A stretch of DNA of 31,618 nucleotides, from NCBI GenBank assembly GCA_010092805.1, contig JAADYY010000478.1:1-31618 (forward strand). Reading direction: 5' to 3'. The position numbers and the translations under genes were made by a program. The notes under the pieces were generated by a model. The model was given only the letters and a program-made list of their open reading frames with translations, did no database searches and had not been told where the DNA came from. Position 1 is the first letter of the stretch. Each line of letters opens with the position of its first letter. Positions 23,485 to 31,618 of the stretch are shown in pieces. This stretch comes from Chloroflexota bacterium (GTDB taxonomy: Bacteria; Chloroflexota; Anaerolineae; Aggregatilineales; Phototrophicaceae).

Positions 23485-24483
23485 CTAAAAGTCGATCTGC
23501 GCCCAGTAAATATCCGGGGCAAACATCGTGTGGACGAACAACCGCATATCGGGCGCGATAGTCAGCCCGGCCAGCGGCGCGGCCAACTCCGTGTACAGCA
23601 CGATCTCAACCTGATCGTTGGTGCAGCCGCCCGCCTCGCGGCACACCGCTGGCTCGACGCGCCCGACGACACCGCGCGTCCCCAGCGCATAGGCGAAATA
23701 CAGGTACCCGTCGCTGCCGAGCTGTAGACCGGTGGTGCTCTGCACGCCGGACACCAAACTTGGGCTATCTGCTTGCGCAGGGACGAACCCGCCATCGAGC
23801 AAATCGTCCAGCGGGTACTGCTCGATGGCGCGGCGGCTGCTGCCATTGTTCGCCACATAGACCCACTCACCGTCCGTGACCACGCCAGTCGGTGAGGCCA
23901 GATTGCCGACAACTGGCGTGGTGGTGCCCTCACGGTCGATCAGCAGCAGCGAGCGCCCCAGCAGGCTTGTGACGAGGAACTGTGTCTCATTGACGTAAGC
24001 GATTCCCCAAGGCCCTTCAAGATCCTCGGCGATGGGGCGTATCCCGCCACTGCGGCTCACACGCGCCAGCGCGTTCGTCTGATAATCCGGCACCCACAGC
24101 GTCAAATTGCTGCCTGTGCCTTCCACGTAGAGGGTGTGGGCATTGCGCACCCCGGAGATGTAGGTTTGCGTGGCACCGTTCCGCGAATTGATCTCATACA
24201 GAGTCATATCGCCGCTGCACGCGGTGTACAGAAAATCATTGTGCCAGGTGAACCCATTGGGGCGCTGTACATTGCCCGTCAGAACCGAAAGATCGGCCTG
24301 TGTGAGCGGCTCAAATGCCTGCGCGACACGGATTGGGGTGGCTGGGGGCGGTGTCTCGGTTTTGGGTGGGGCGAGTGTCGGGCTGTCCTGTCCGGCAGCA
24401 ATCAGCGGGGCGGCGAGCACGAAGACGAAAACGATGCCAATCCACAAGATCGGCTTGATATTGGGTTGGGGCATAGGTTGCAT
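23485..24483 (-). CDS. Secreted or anchored beta-propeller (NHL/SMP-30-like) protein (332 aa)
   Basis: I use the ATG at 24483; a TTG at 24492 would add three residues. A signal peptide or anchor occupies about residues 5-30 (IKPILWIGIVFVFVLAAPLIAAGQ). A Thr/Pro-rich spacer follows, then a repeated strand pattern: NGFTWHNDFLYTACSG, NAHTLYVEG, GPWGIAYVNETQFLVTS, SPTGVVTDGEWVYVANNG, TTGLQLGSDGYLYFAYA and AGLTIAPDMRLFVHTM. These units, roughly 40-45 residues apart, fit a six-bladed propeller of the NHL/SMP-30 type. I see no certain catalytic metal site. Two cysteines near CREAGGC could form a disulfide. It lies downstream of the 7TM kinase on the same strand with a 57-bp gap. Confidence 0.82.
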   Translation of the reverse strand: MQPMPQPNIKPILWIGIVFVFVLAAPLIAAGQDSPTLAPPKTETPPPATPIRVAQAFEPLTQADLSVLTGNVQRPNGFTWHNDFLYTACSGDMTLYEINSRNGATQTYISGVRNAHTLYVEGTGSNLTLWVPDYQTNALARVSRSGGIRPIAEDLEGPWGIAYVNETQFLVTSLLGRSLLLIDREGTTTPVVGNLASPTGVVTDGEWVYVANNGSSRRAIEQYPLDDLLDGGFVPAQADSPSLVSGVQSTTGLQLGSDGYLYFAYALGTRGVVGRVEPAVCREAGGCTNDQVEIVLYTELAAPLAGLTIAPDMRLFVHTMFAPDIYWAQIDF

Positions 24484-24540
24484 TTTCCACAAAACTGAAC
24501 GACGAATTATTGACTATACGAAGGGCACATGATCGCTCGA

Positions 24541-26820
24541 TCATCCGCGTGGGTTGAGCGGGATTTGCAGATAGAACGTAGACCCAACCCCCTCTTCGCT
24601 GGTTAACCAAACCTGGCCATGATGATTTTCGACCACCGTTTTCACAAGACTCAAGCCCAGCCCCGAGCCGCTGATGTGCTCCGTGCTCCGCCGGCGAGCA
24701 CGCGAGAAGCGCTCGAAGATCTGCGGTTGAAGTTCTGGGGCGATGCCGACACCGTTGTCCTCGATGGTGAATAGCAGGTCGCTGTCTTGCCACCGCACGC
24801 CGATGCAAACACGCCCACCCCGCTCCTTGAATTTGATGGCGGTGAACTTGATCGCATTCTCGATGAGATTGCTCAACGCGCGCTCGAACTGCTCAATATC
24901 GCAGTGGAACTCCGGCAGTGAACCGCTCATGTCGGTTTGCAGCAGCACCTGTGATTCCAACGCCATCTGTCGCATATCCTCAACCGCTGCTGTGACGACC
25001 TGCGTTGGATCGGTCGGTTGCAATGCCAACGTCCCAGATTTCAGCCGTTCCAGATCAAGAATCCCGCTGATGATGCGGAACATACGCTGCAACTGCTTCT
25101 CGATCACGTCCATTGAAGTCTGCGACTCAGCGTCGGCCAAGTCGAACACATCGTCGCGCAGCAGTTCCAGATGCGCCATCGCCGCTTGCAGCGGGTTTTT
25201 CAGATCATGACTGGTCATGCGGATCATTTCGCTCTTGACGCGATCCAACTCTTTCAGTTGGCTCACGTCATTCAAAACCGCCACCCAGCCCGTGATGCGC
25301 GGCCAGCCCAAACACGCCAGATGACACAGAAAATATTTTCCATCGAGCGCCACTTCGTAAATGTACGAGCGATTCTGCTTCAGAACCCGCAGCGCCGCCC
25401 GTAGATTCGGCGGGAAGGCATTCGCCGGCAGCAAATCGGCAATCGGCGTCTGCTCGACCTCACTGAGGATAGAGAATACCCCTTTTGCCGCTGGGTTAGC
25501 AAAAATCAGCCGGAAGCGCCGATCAATGGCGATCACCGGGCTTTCAGTGCTCATCAGCACGGTTTCGAGCTGACTACGCGAAAACTCCACCTCGCGCGTT
25601 AGCGCTTGCTGCTCCTCGAACAAACGTGTGTGAATGATGGCAACCACAGCCTGCGCCGCCAGCAGTTCCAGCAAATACACATCATCGCGCCCAAACGATG
25701 GCCCATGCTGTGCTGCGACTACCATCAGCACGCCGATCATTTCCCTGCCATAGATGAGCGGTGATCCGATCACAGCGCCGAAAGTCTCATTCGCCAACGG
25801 CAAATCGACCGCCCCATGCCAATCGCGCGCGTAGTTTTCAACATACAGCGACTGCCGCTTGTGCGCCACCGTCCCCACAATCCCGTCGCCGGGGGTGATC
25901 CGTGTGCCCAGGTACGGTTTGGGCAGATTGTGAACGGTCACGAGTTCGAGTTCACCCGCTTGGGTGGCCCCATTGAGATCGCGCTGCGCCTCGTGATGCT
26001 GCTGATTCTGTGTTAAGAAGATGCCCACACCGTCGGCGTTGAGTAGCGCCGCTGTCTGATAGGCGATCTGGTGGAGCAGGCTGTCTTGTGCCGTCTGGTT
26101 GGTGATCGCCAGGCTCAGGCGGCGGATCGCTTCGACCTGCGAGTCGCGCTCCGCCAGCGGGTCAAGGAATTCCTGCCGCACGACCCCAAAGCTGATCATC
26201 AAGGCGGCGATGGTGTTCACATAAATGGTAATTGCGAACACCTGCAAATCCGGGTTGAGAAACCCAATCCCCTGGCCGATCACGAACAACGCAATCCCCA
26301 GTGCCAAGCTGCGCGAGCGGATTTTGCGGCGGTCGCGCCACAGCAGGTAAAGCGTCGCGCCGTCAAAAACGAGGAAAAACAACCCCAAGATCAACGGCGT
26401 CTGGTAAATGAATGCACCGGCTGGTGTCACTTCGAACGACGGCGGCACGCCAATGAGGATCAGGAACACACGGTACGCAATGACCGTCGCCAGCGCCGTG
26501 AACGCGAACAGCCGAAACCGCCAGAACCGGATCCGTATCAGCACCGCCGTCAAAGCGTAAATGGCGACGCTGGATGCCGCATAGGCCAACTCAACGACCG
26601 CGACGGGCAGCGCAATGAACGCACTGAGTTCGTCCACCAGCGCAAACATCTGCGCCAGCAGCAAGCCGCCGTTCCACAAGGTCACCATCAATAAAAAAAT
26701 CGCAAAGAACTGATTAAGCGCTTTGCGATGATCATTCCACAACACAATCACTAGAAAGCCCAGCGCCAGCGCGAAGGCCCCTCCATTGAGCAGCAGCGTG
26801 ATGGAATTAAACGCACTCAT
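24541..26820 (-). CDS. Sensor histidine kinase with N-terminal 7TM, GAF and PAS domains (759 aa)
   Basis: Residues 1-215 hold about seven hydrophobic helices, the layout of the histidine-kinase N-terminal 7TM domain. A GAF-like domain follows (about 230-400, ending GVLMVVAAQHGPSF), then a PAS-like domain (about 415-520, STESPVIAIDRRFRLIFANPA). The transmitter has His538 in MTSHDLKNPL, N box NLIENAIKF, DNGVGI and GSGLGLSLV. Three possible inputs (membrane, GAF ligand, PAS ligand) feed one kinase. It starts 3 bp after its OmpR-type regulator and the two are clearly a pair. The signal cannot be read from sequence. Confidence 0.95.
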   Translation of the reverse strand: MSAFNSITLLLNGGAFALALGFLVIVLWNDHRKALNQFFAIFLLMVTLWNGGLLLAQMFALVDELSAFIALPVAVVELAYAASSVAIYALTAVLIRIRFWRFRLFAFTALATVIAYRVFLILIGVPPSFEVTPAGAFIYQTPLILGLFFLVFDGATLYLLWRDRRKIRSRSLALGIALFVIGQGIGFLNPDLQVFAITIYVNTIAALMISFGVVRQEFLDPLAERDSQVEAIRRLSLAITNQTAQDSLLHQIAYQTAALLNADGVGIFLTQNQQHHEAQRDLNGATQAGELELVTVHNLPKPYLGTRITPGDGIVGTVAHKRQSLYVENYARDWHGAVDLPLANETFGAVIGSPLIYGREMIGVLMVVAAQHGPSFGRDDVYLLELLAAQAVVAIIHTRLFEEQQALTREVEFSRSQLETVLMSTESPVIAIDRRFRLIFANPAAKGVFSILSEVEQTPIADLLPANAFPPNLRAALRVLKQNRSYIYEVALDGKYFLCHLACLGWPRITGWVAVLNDVSQLKELDRVKSEMIRMTSHDLKNPLQAAMAHLELLRDDVFDLADAESQTSMDVIEKQLQRMFRIISGILDLERLKSGTLALQPTDPTQVVTAAVEDMRQMALESQVLLQTDMSGSLPEFHCDIEQFERALSNLIENAIKFTAIKFKERGGRVCIGVRWQDSDLLFTIEDNGVGIAPELQPQIFERFSRARRRSTEHISGSGLGLSLVKTVVENHHGQVWLTSEEGVGSTFYLQIPLNPRG

Positions 26821-26823
26821 GTG

Positions 26824-27531
26824 CTATGCGCGTGAGGCTGGGGGTTGTTTCTCGAAACGGTAGCCGATTCGGTGTTCAGTCAAAATGTAGACGGGGTTGG
26901 CCGCATCACGCTCGATTTTGCGGCGCAGTTGGCTGATGTAGACGCGGGGATAGTACACATCGTCCATGTATTCGCGCCCCCATACCTGCTCCAGTAGATC
27001 ACGCTGCGAAACGACACGTCCGGCATTCTCCATCAGGACGGCCAGCAGCTTGAATTCCGTAGGGGTGAGATGAACCTTCGTCTCGTTGACGTGTACATGG
27101 CGGCGGTGCAAGTCAATGCTCAGGTAACCATCGTCGTAGCGCTGGTCAGAGTCGGCGTTCATCATCTGCGCGCGGCGCATCAGCGCTTGCACACGGGCGA
27201 CAAATTCGTTCAAACGCACAGGCTTGATCAGGTATTCGTCGGCACCCGCGTTCAGCCCGATGATCACATCCTCTTCGGTGATGGCCTGGGCCGACAACAT
27301 CATCACGGGCGTATCGGCCACATCGCGGATACGGCGGCAGATCGCCAAACCGTCCATGCCGCCGGGCATGACAATATCCAACACCACCAGATCAGGTTGA
27401 TTGATCTGGAAGGCGTCCAGCGCCTCGATCCCATCGCTGCAGAGAGTCACATCGTACCCTTCACGCCGCAGCTTGCGTCCCAGCGCGTCACGAATTGCCT
27501 GTTCGTCGTCAACAATCATCACTCGCATCAT
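26824..27531 (-). CDS. OmpR/PhoB-family response regulator (235 aa)
   Basis: The receiver domain has DD8-9, phospho-acceptor Asp52 in VVLDIVMPGG and Lys in YLIKPVR; after a short linker the winged-helix effector has LTPTEFKLLAVLMENAGRVVSQRDLLEQVWG and VYISQLRRKIE with RIGYRF at the end. It binds DNA as a phosphorylated dimer. The partner kinase follows 3 bp downstream. ATGs at 27531 and 27528 are both possible; neither has a ribosome site, and a -10-like TACACT lies only 7 nt upstream, so a leaderless transcript is possible. The palindrome at 27582-27600 lies upstream and could be its own operator. Confidence 0.96.
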   Translation of the reverse strand: MMRVMIVDDEQAIRDALGRKLRREGYDVTLCSDGIEALDAFQINQPDLVVLDIVMPGGMDGLAICRRIRDVADTPVMMLSAQAITEEDVIIGLNAGADEYLIKPVRLNEFVARVQALMRRAQMMNADSDQRYDDGYLSIDLHRRHVHVNETKVHLTPTEFKLLAVLMENAGRVVSQRDLLEQVWGREYMDDVYYPRVYISQLRRKIERDAANPVYILTEHRIGYRFEKQPPASRA

Positions 27532-27538
27532 AATGAAA

Positions 27539-27567
27539 AGTGTAGCACCGCCCTAGAATCACCACAA
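27539..27567 (-). promoter_or_regulatory. Candidate promoter of the response-regulator/kinase pair
   Basis: Leftward TTGTGG, a 17-bp spacer and TACACT (27544-27539) end 7 nt before the ATG at 27531. If it is active, the message would begin at or next to the start codon. The -35 is weak, so this is a candidate only. Confidence 0.35.
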
Positions 27568-27581
27568 GTACAAGTTCCATT

Positions 27582-27600
27582 GAGACTCACCGGGAGTCTC
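27582..27600. repeat. Perfect inverted repeat GAGACTC-ACCGG-GAGTCTC
   Basis: Seven-base arms are exact around a 5-nt centre, about 50 bp upstream of the leftward response regulator and 200 bp upstream of the lone receiver gene. Dimeric regulators bind such sites; a small RNA hairpin is the alternative. No T run follows on either strand. Confidence 0.5.
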
Positions 27601-27722
27601 ACCATGTAACTGTGGCTGTTAGACTCGCTCATTCATCACCCATCGTCCGCAAATCGTGCTTAAATCACGTTGTTTAAAGATTCGAATCGTACCGCAGAGA
27701 CCTTCGTCATATAGACCAAGTC

Positions 27723-27752
27723 TTGATCTTGTGGTAGACTTCGCGATACTAA
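27723..27752 (+). promoter_or_regulatory. Candidate promoter of the lone receiver gene
   Basis: TTGATC (27723-27728) and TACTAA (27747-27752) are 18 bp apart in an AT-rich stretch 49 bp before the ATG at 27801. Confidence 0.35.
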
Positions 27753-27800
27753 TATTCTTATGCAAGCACATAATCGATGTGCAAATGGAGTACAAAGGGT

Positions 27801-28184
27801 ATGGCGCCTACGCGGGTCGTATGCATCGAAGATGAGTTAGACATGCTGGAACTCATGCGCCTGATCCTCTCCCGGCGGGGTTTCGAGTTTGTGGGGGCGC
27901 AAGGCGGTCGTGAAGGGTTGCAAACCATTGAGCGTGTTCAGCCAGACTTGATTCTGCTTGACCTGATGATGCCGGACATCGACGGGTGGGAAGTCTACCG
28001 CCAGCTCAAGGACGACCCTAACACCACCGACATTCCGGTCGTCATTGTGACGGCGCGGGCACAGCAAAGCAATAAACTGCTGGAAGTGCGCTCCAACTCT
28101 GGCGACGACTACATCATCAAACCGTTTGGGCCAGAGCAACTCCTGGAGATTATCGAGGCCGTGCTCACCAACAGATCCTCATAA
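27801..28184 (+). CDS. Single-domain response regulator (127 aa)
   Basis: The ATG at 27801 has GGAG at 27787-27790 (10 nt); the upstream ATG at 27777 adds eight residues without a ribosome site. The protein is one receiver domain: acidic ED10-11, phospho-acceptor Asp54 in LILLDLMMPD, Thr in VIVTARAQ and Lys in YIIKPFGPEQL. No DNA-binding or enzyme output follows, so it acts by protein contact, as CheY or as a phosphorelay intermediate. Likely partners are the kinase genes nearby, in particular the divergent 7TM kinase or the receiver-kinase at 9988, but none is proven. Confidence 0.94.
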   Translation: MAPTRVVCIEDELDMLELMRLILSRRGFEFVGAQGGREGLQTIERVQPDLILLDLMMPDIDGWEVYRQLKDDPNTTDIPVVIVTARAQQSNKLLEVRSNSGDDYIIKPFGPEQLLEIIEAVLTNRSS

Positions 28185-28298
28185 CTCAAATCAGAAAACA
28201 ACCCACACCATAACGTCTCCTGAGCGGCGCATTTGCGCAAGCTGTAGTACACTAGAAATCTCTTTGCCTCAGTACGCATCCAACGTCGGGGGACCGCG

Positions 28299-30371
28299 AT
28301 GAACAGATCGATCATGCACCGCTTCTTGCTGATCTTATGTTTCAGCCCGTTATGGTTGTTTGTGGGTTCGTTGACCACTCATGCGCAAGATGGCAATTTA
28401 CTGACCAATCCAGGCTTCGAGCCGCCCTTCGCGCTGCTTGCGGATGGCGCACCACCGCCCGAAGTCGCCGAAGGCTGGCAGCCCTGGTGGCTGACCGCGA
28501 CCGACGGCCAGTCCGCTTCGGAAAACACCCAGCCGGAATATTATGCCGCCTCCGACGAAATCAACGGATTGGGCATTCCGCGCATCCGCAGCGGCGACGA
28601 CGCTCAGCAGTATTTCTCATTTTTTGCCACACATACGGGCGGCGTCTACCAACAAGTCACAGATGTTGAACCGGGCACGACGCTGCAATTCACAGTGTTC
28701 GCTTATGTTTGGTCGTCCGTCGGCATGGATGCCGATGCCAGCACCGACCCAGGCGGTGTGCTGGTCGAAGTCGGCATCGACCCAGAAGGCGGCACCGACG
28801 GCAGCAGCGACACCATCGTTTGGTCGCAGCCCGTTGAGCTGTATGACAGCTTCAACGACTACACCACCATCGGCATCGCCGCCGCCGACACCGTAACCGT
28901 GTTTGTGCGCTCGACGATCAGCGACCCGGTGATGAACACTGTCATTTATCTTGACGATGCCGAACTCGTGGCGTTGTCCACACAGGTCGTTGATCTGCCG
29001 ACCGAGCCAGCGGCGTTGGCAGATACGCCCGAGGCGACCGTCGATGCGGCAGTCACCGCGGAAGCGACAGACACAAATTTGGCAGCAACCGAAGAGGTCA
29101 CGAATGTTGCGACTCAGCCGGCCACCGCTACCGAGCGCGCCTCTGACACGCCGACGGCCACGCCGACCCTCACCCCGTCGCTGACAAACACACCGACTCT
29201 CACCGCGACACCATCGCCGACCAGTACGCTGACGCCATCGGCAACGCCAACGCCCAGCCCAACCGATACCGCGACGAACACGGCGACCCCCACCTCGACG
29301 GACACGGCGACCAATACCCCAACCGATCCACCGACCAATACGCCGTCAAACACGCCGACGCCGACCCCAACCGATACGCCGAGCGATACGCCCACCGCCA
29401 CGCCGACAGATACCCCGACCGAAACACCCATCCCGCCGACGCCAACCCCAAGTGCAACGGTGGACCGTATGGTGTTCCCAGGGATCATCATCCACACAGT
29501 CGAGCGCGGGGATACCGTCGCCACATTGGCGACCCGCTACAACAGCACCACCGAAGCGATCATCGCCGAGAATCAACTTGAGCCGAACGGGCTGATCCGG
29601 GTCGGTCAGGGGCTGCGTATTCCGGTACGCGAGGTGACCGCGACACCCACGCCGATCTTCTCACCGACCTTCACACCGTCGTTCACACCAACGCCCTCGG
29701 ATACGCCGATGATCATTGTCGTCACGGCCACAATCGAGACACCCGCAACGGCGGTGCCCCCAACCACCGCACCGTTGATTGTGACAGCGACCCCCGTGAT
29801 GCCCGAAGCGACATCAACGATGGTGCCCAGCCCAACGCCGCAAATCTCCGCAACCCCCACGCTTGCGCCAACCGAAACATCCGCACCAACGAATACATCC
29901 GTGCCAACGGATACACCTGCCCCAACGGATACACCTGCCCCGACTCAGACGCCCGATCCGGACCTGCCACCCAACACGACCACTTACCGTGTGCAGCCGG
30001 GCGATACGCTGTCGCGCATTGCGCTGCGCTTTGGCACGACCGTCCGCGAGTTGGCTCAACTCAACCAGATTGCCAATCCGAATCTCGTGGTGGTCGGTCA
30101 GCGGTTGATCGTCCCGGTGCCGGGCGAGTCCGCGCCTATCGCCACTGTCGATCCCGCCTTGCCGACGGCCATTGTGCTGCCGACCGTCACAGCGGGGGCC
30201 GCTGCGCCGCCAAATCTTGCCGATGTGCCGACGATCTATCTGGTGCAGCGCGGCGACAGCCTGTATCGCCTGTCGGCGCAGTTCGGGGTGTCGATTGAGC
30301 GGCTGGCGCAGGTGAACAATCTGCTGGATCCCAGCCGTATCTTCGTCGGAGAAGCCCTCGTTATCCCATGA
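28299..30371 (+). CDS. Secreted protein with N-terminal beta-sandwich, Thr/Pro linkers and three LysM domains (690 aa)
   Basis: A signal peptide (about 1-30, ending THAQ) follows a start with a GGGGGA site 9 nt upstream. Residues 31-226 resemble a carbohydrate-binding-module-type jelly roll: NLLTNPGFEPPF opening, YQQVTDVEPGTTLQFTVFAYV and the closing NTVIYLDDAELVAL. Thr/Pro-rich linkers occupy about 240-390 and 444-558. LysM modules lie at about 397-442, 562-606 and 645-690, each with a GDT or GDS and an xGQxLxIP-type end. LysM binds peptidoglycan or other GlcNAc polymers, so the protein should sit in the cell envelope. The DUF192 gene starts inside its stop codon (ATGA overlap). No catalytic domain is visible. 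Confidence 0.93.
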   Translation: MNRSIMHRFLLILCFSPLWLFVGSLTTHAQDGNLLTNPGFEPPFALLADGAPPPEVAEGWQPWWLTATDGQSASENTQPEYYAASDEINGLGIPRIRSGDDAQQYFSFFATHTGGVYQQVTDVEPGTTLQFTVFAYVWSSVGMDADASTDPGGVLVEVGIDPEGGTDGSSDTIVWSQPVELYDSFNDYTTIGIAAADTVTVFVRSTISDPVMNTVIYLDDAELVALSTQVVDLPTEPAALADTPEATVDAAVTAEATDTNLAATEEVTNVATQPATATERASDTPTATPTLTPSLTNTPTLTATPSPTSTLTPSATPTPSPTDTATNTATPTSTDTATNTPTDPPTNTPSNTPTPTPTDTPSDTPTATPTDTPTETPIPPTPTPSATVDRMVFPGIIIHTVERGDTVATLATRYNSTTEAIIAENQLEPNGLIRVGQGLRIPVREVTATPTPIFSPTFTPSFTPTPSDTPMIIVVTATIETPATAVPPTTAPLIVTATPVMPEATSTMVPSPTPQISATPTLAPTETSAPTNTSVPTDTPAPTDTPAPTQTPDPDLPPNTTTYRVQPGDTLSRIALRFGTTVRELAQLNQIANPNLVVVGQRLIVPVPGESAPIATVDPALPTAIVLPTVTAGAAAPPNLADVPTIYLVQRGDSLYRLSAQFGVSIERLAQVNNLLDPSRIFVGEALVIP
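29145..29459 (+). repeat. Degenerate coding repeat for Thr/Pro linker
   Basis: About 315 bp of imperfect six- and nine-base units (ACN CCN type) encode the TPTxTPT linker, residues about 283-387 of the LysM protein. It is low-complexity coding sequence and a possible slippage site. Confidence 0.8.
29904..29939 (+). repeat. Perfect 18-bp tandem duplication in second linker
   Basis: CCAACGGATACACCTGCC occurs twice head to tail (29904-29921 and 29922-29939), encoding TDTPAP twice. Exact identity in an otherwise degenerate linker suggests a recent duplication. Confidence 0.85.
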
Positions 30372-30748
30372 GTGCGGACTGGCGAATTCTCCGAAATGCC
30401 GAGACGAACGCCGTGATTCTGGCGCGGGCGCGGCTGTGCGTGAGCTTCTGGTGTCATTTCCGGGGCTTGCAGCTCGCCCCGCCCCTGCCAGATGATGAGG
30501 GGCTGTTGTTCGTCACGCGCAGCGAAGGGCGGTCGCACACCGCCATCCATATGTTCTTCATGCGCTTCAGCATTGGCGTGGTGTGGCTCGATGCTGAAGG
30601 CCGCGTTGTGGATATGCAGCTCGCCAAGCCCTGGCGTCCGGCTTACGCACCGCAGGCCCCGGCACAATATTATGTCGAGGCCAACCCGACGATCCTCGAG
30701 CGGCTTGCCGTCGGGGATCGTTTGCGGTTTGACGAGGAAACCACGTGA
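30368..30748 (+). CDS. DUF192 family protein (126 aa)
   Basis: The start ATG overlaps the stop of the LysM gene by 4 bp and its own stop overlaps the next GTG by 4 bp. The DUF192 pattern is present: a hydrophobic-rich core, EGLLFV, the central SxHTAIHMFFMRFSIGVVWLDAEGRVVDM and AQYYVEANPTILERLAVGDRLRF. The usual secreted members carry a signal peptide, but this one starts directly with the domain (MSADWRILRNAETN), so it is probably cytoplasmic. The function of DUF192 is not established. Its place between two LysM genes suggests a link with the cell envelope. Confidence 0.88.
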   Translation: MSADWRILRNAETNAVILARARLCVSFWCHFRGLQLAPPLPDDEGLLFVTRSEGRSHTAIHMFFMRFSIGVVWLDAEGRVVDMQLAKPWRPAYAPQAPAQYYVEANPTILERLAVGDRLRFDEETT

Positions 30749-31618
30749 TCCAGCGCGGGCTGGGACGGGGGATGTTGACGCTCTGTGGGTTGGGGTTGCT
30801 GCTGACGCTCGCGTCGGTGAACGCCCAAGACACCCCAGCGGCAGAGCGCGACACCCCCATTCCCTCCATCACCATCCATGTGGTGCAGCGGGGCGAGACT
30901 CTCTACGGAGTCGCGCAGCAGTATAACGTTGGTATGGTTGCCTTAGCGCAGCTCAACGGGATCGTCAACCCGGCGACTATCCAGGTCGGGCAGCGGCTGC
31001 TCGTCCCTGCCGATAGGCGCACCGACGACGATCAGGTCGTGCATATTGTGCAGCCAGGCGAAACCGTCGAGAGCATCAGCGCCCTTTACGGCCTCAATGC
31101 CGATGTGCTGGCCGCGCGTAACAATCTGGGCACCGGGCGGAATGTTTACATCGGGCAGCGGCTGAATGTCGCCCCGGACGCCGCACCGCCGCCCGAAGCA
31201 GCCGCCGATCCCAAGGATGATCTGCGTGTGGCGGCGGCACAGGTGGTCTGGCATACGGTGCAGCCGGGCGAGACACTCCTCCAGATCGCCGGATTGTATG
31301 ATGTCAGCGTGGATGTGTTGATCGAGGGCAACAACATCCTCGATCCCGAAACGATCTACGCCGACCAGCGGCTGGCTGTCGCCGGGATCACAGCGCCGCA
31401 GCTCGCTATTGATCTGCCGTCGCTGGTGACCGACCTGGACATTGCGCCGCTGCTGTTCATCGAGGGGCAGACGGGCCGTTTCCGCCTGACGACGCTGCGC
31501 CCGGTGCAGGTGAGCGGCAGTTTTCTGGGGCGCGAGGTTGTGGCAGCGGCGGAAGACGATGGCCTGGTGAATACGATCCTAGTTGGCGTACCCGTCGGCA
31601 CCCGCGCGGGAGTCTACC
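30745..31618 (+). CDS. Secreted LysM protein, 3'-truncated by the window
   Basis: The frame opens with GTG at 30745 (GTGA overlap with the DUF192 stop) and is open to the last base, 291 residues. A signal peptide covers about 1-28 (MLTLCGLGLLLTLASVNAQD). Three LysM modules follow at about 43-88, 98-144 and 167-213, each starting HxVQxGET and ending xGQRLxV or xDQRLAV. After residue 215 a beta-rich segment begins (LLFIEGQTGRFRLTTLRPVQ, SGSFLGREV, ILVGVPVGTRAGVY). In related envelope proteins such a segment precedes an M23 peptidase, but none is visible here, so that is only a guess. Confidence 0.9.
   Translation, partial: MIQRGLGRGMLTLCGLGLLLTLASVNAQDTPAAERDTPIPSITIHVVQRGETLYGVAQQYNVGMVALAQLNGIVNPATIQVGQRLLVPADRRTDDDQVVHIVQPGETVESISALYGLNADVLAARNNLGTGRNVYIGQRLNVAPDAAPPPEAAADPKDDLRVAAAQVVWHTVQPGETLLQIAGLYDVSVDVLIEGNNILDPETIYADQRLAVAGITAPQLAIDLPSLVTDLDIAPLLFIEGQTGRFRLTTLRPVQVSGSFLGREVVAAAEDDGLVNTILVGVPVGTRAGVY

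Noticed and set aside
29145..29459. CRISPR array or non-coding satellite
   Set aside because: Units are short, degenerate and in frame with the Thr/Pro linker; there are no spacers of constant length.

Overview
The window is GC-rich, gene-dense bacterial chromosome. The protein style points to Chloroflexota, most likely an Anaerolineae-type lineage: secreted LysM proteins with very long Thr/Pro linkers, a TPR/STAND ATPase, many soluble and membrane two-component kinases, a LL-diaminopimelate aminotransferase-like enzyme, and the folate-dependent TrmFO. This lineage call is an inference from gene content; no rRNA or marker comparison was possible. I see no prophage, insertion sequence, CRISPR array or other sign of a mobile island.

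Layout. (1) 1-4406: sugar catabolism. A cut-off TIM-barrel epimerase, an unknown 245-aa membrane protein, a second TIM-barrel isomerase and a Gfo/Idh/MocA dehydrogenase read rightward. They converge on an SDR dehydrogenase. (2) 4586-9627, all leftward: a four-gene run ctpA-like S41 protease > smpB > GNAT-like protein > NB-ARC/STAND-TPR ATPase, with overlaps or tiny gaps, followed by tRNA-Arg(TCG) with its own promoter. (3) 9628-9987: the only gene-free stretch over 300 bp, a divergent promoter region with a nested inverted repeat. (4) 9988-13077: a receiver-GAF-histidine kinase protein, then a convergent membrane-anchored TPR protein and tRNA-Leu(GAG) behind a perfect consensus promoter. (5) 13259-23418, all rightward: plsX, fabF, a TPR protein, trmFO, a soluble histidine kinase, an aminotransferase, hflX, a two-helix membrane protein and a GNAT-like enzyme. 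(6) 23485-27531, leftward: a secreted beta-propeller and a response regulator/7TM sensor kinase pair. (7) 27801-31618, rightward: a lone receiver protein, then a LysM protein, DUF192 and LysM protein set joined by 4-bp overlaps. The last gene runs off the window.

Functional links. The S41 protease and SmpB overlap by 8 bp, which ties a tail-specific-type protease to trans-translation. PlsX and FabF place phospholipid and fatty-acid synthesis together, but without acpP, fabD or fabG. Three histidine kinases and three receiver modules lie within 18 kb. The right end is an envelope/peptidoglycan-binding module. No single locus is a demonstrably new system. The best leads are the ctpA-smpB-GNAT-STAND operon, the LysM-DUF192-LysM cassette, a hairpin placed between a strong Shine-Dalgarno and the fabF start, and an irregular T arm in tRNA-Arg.
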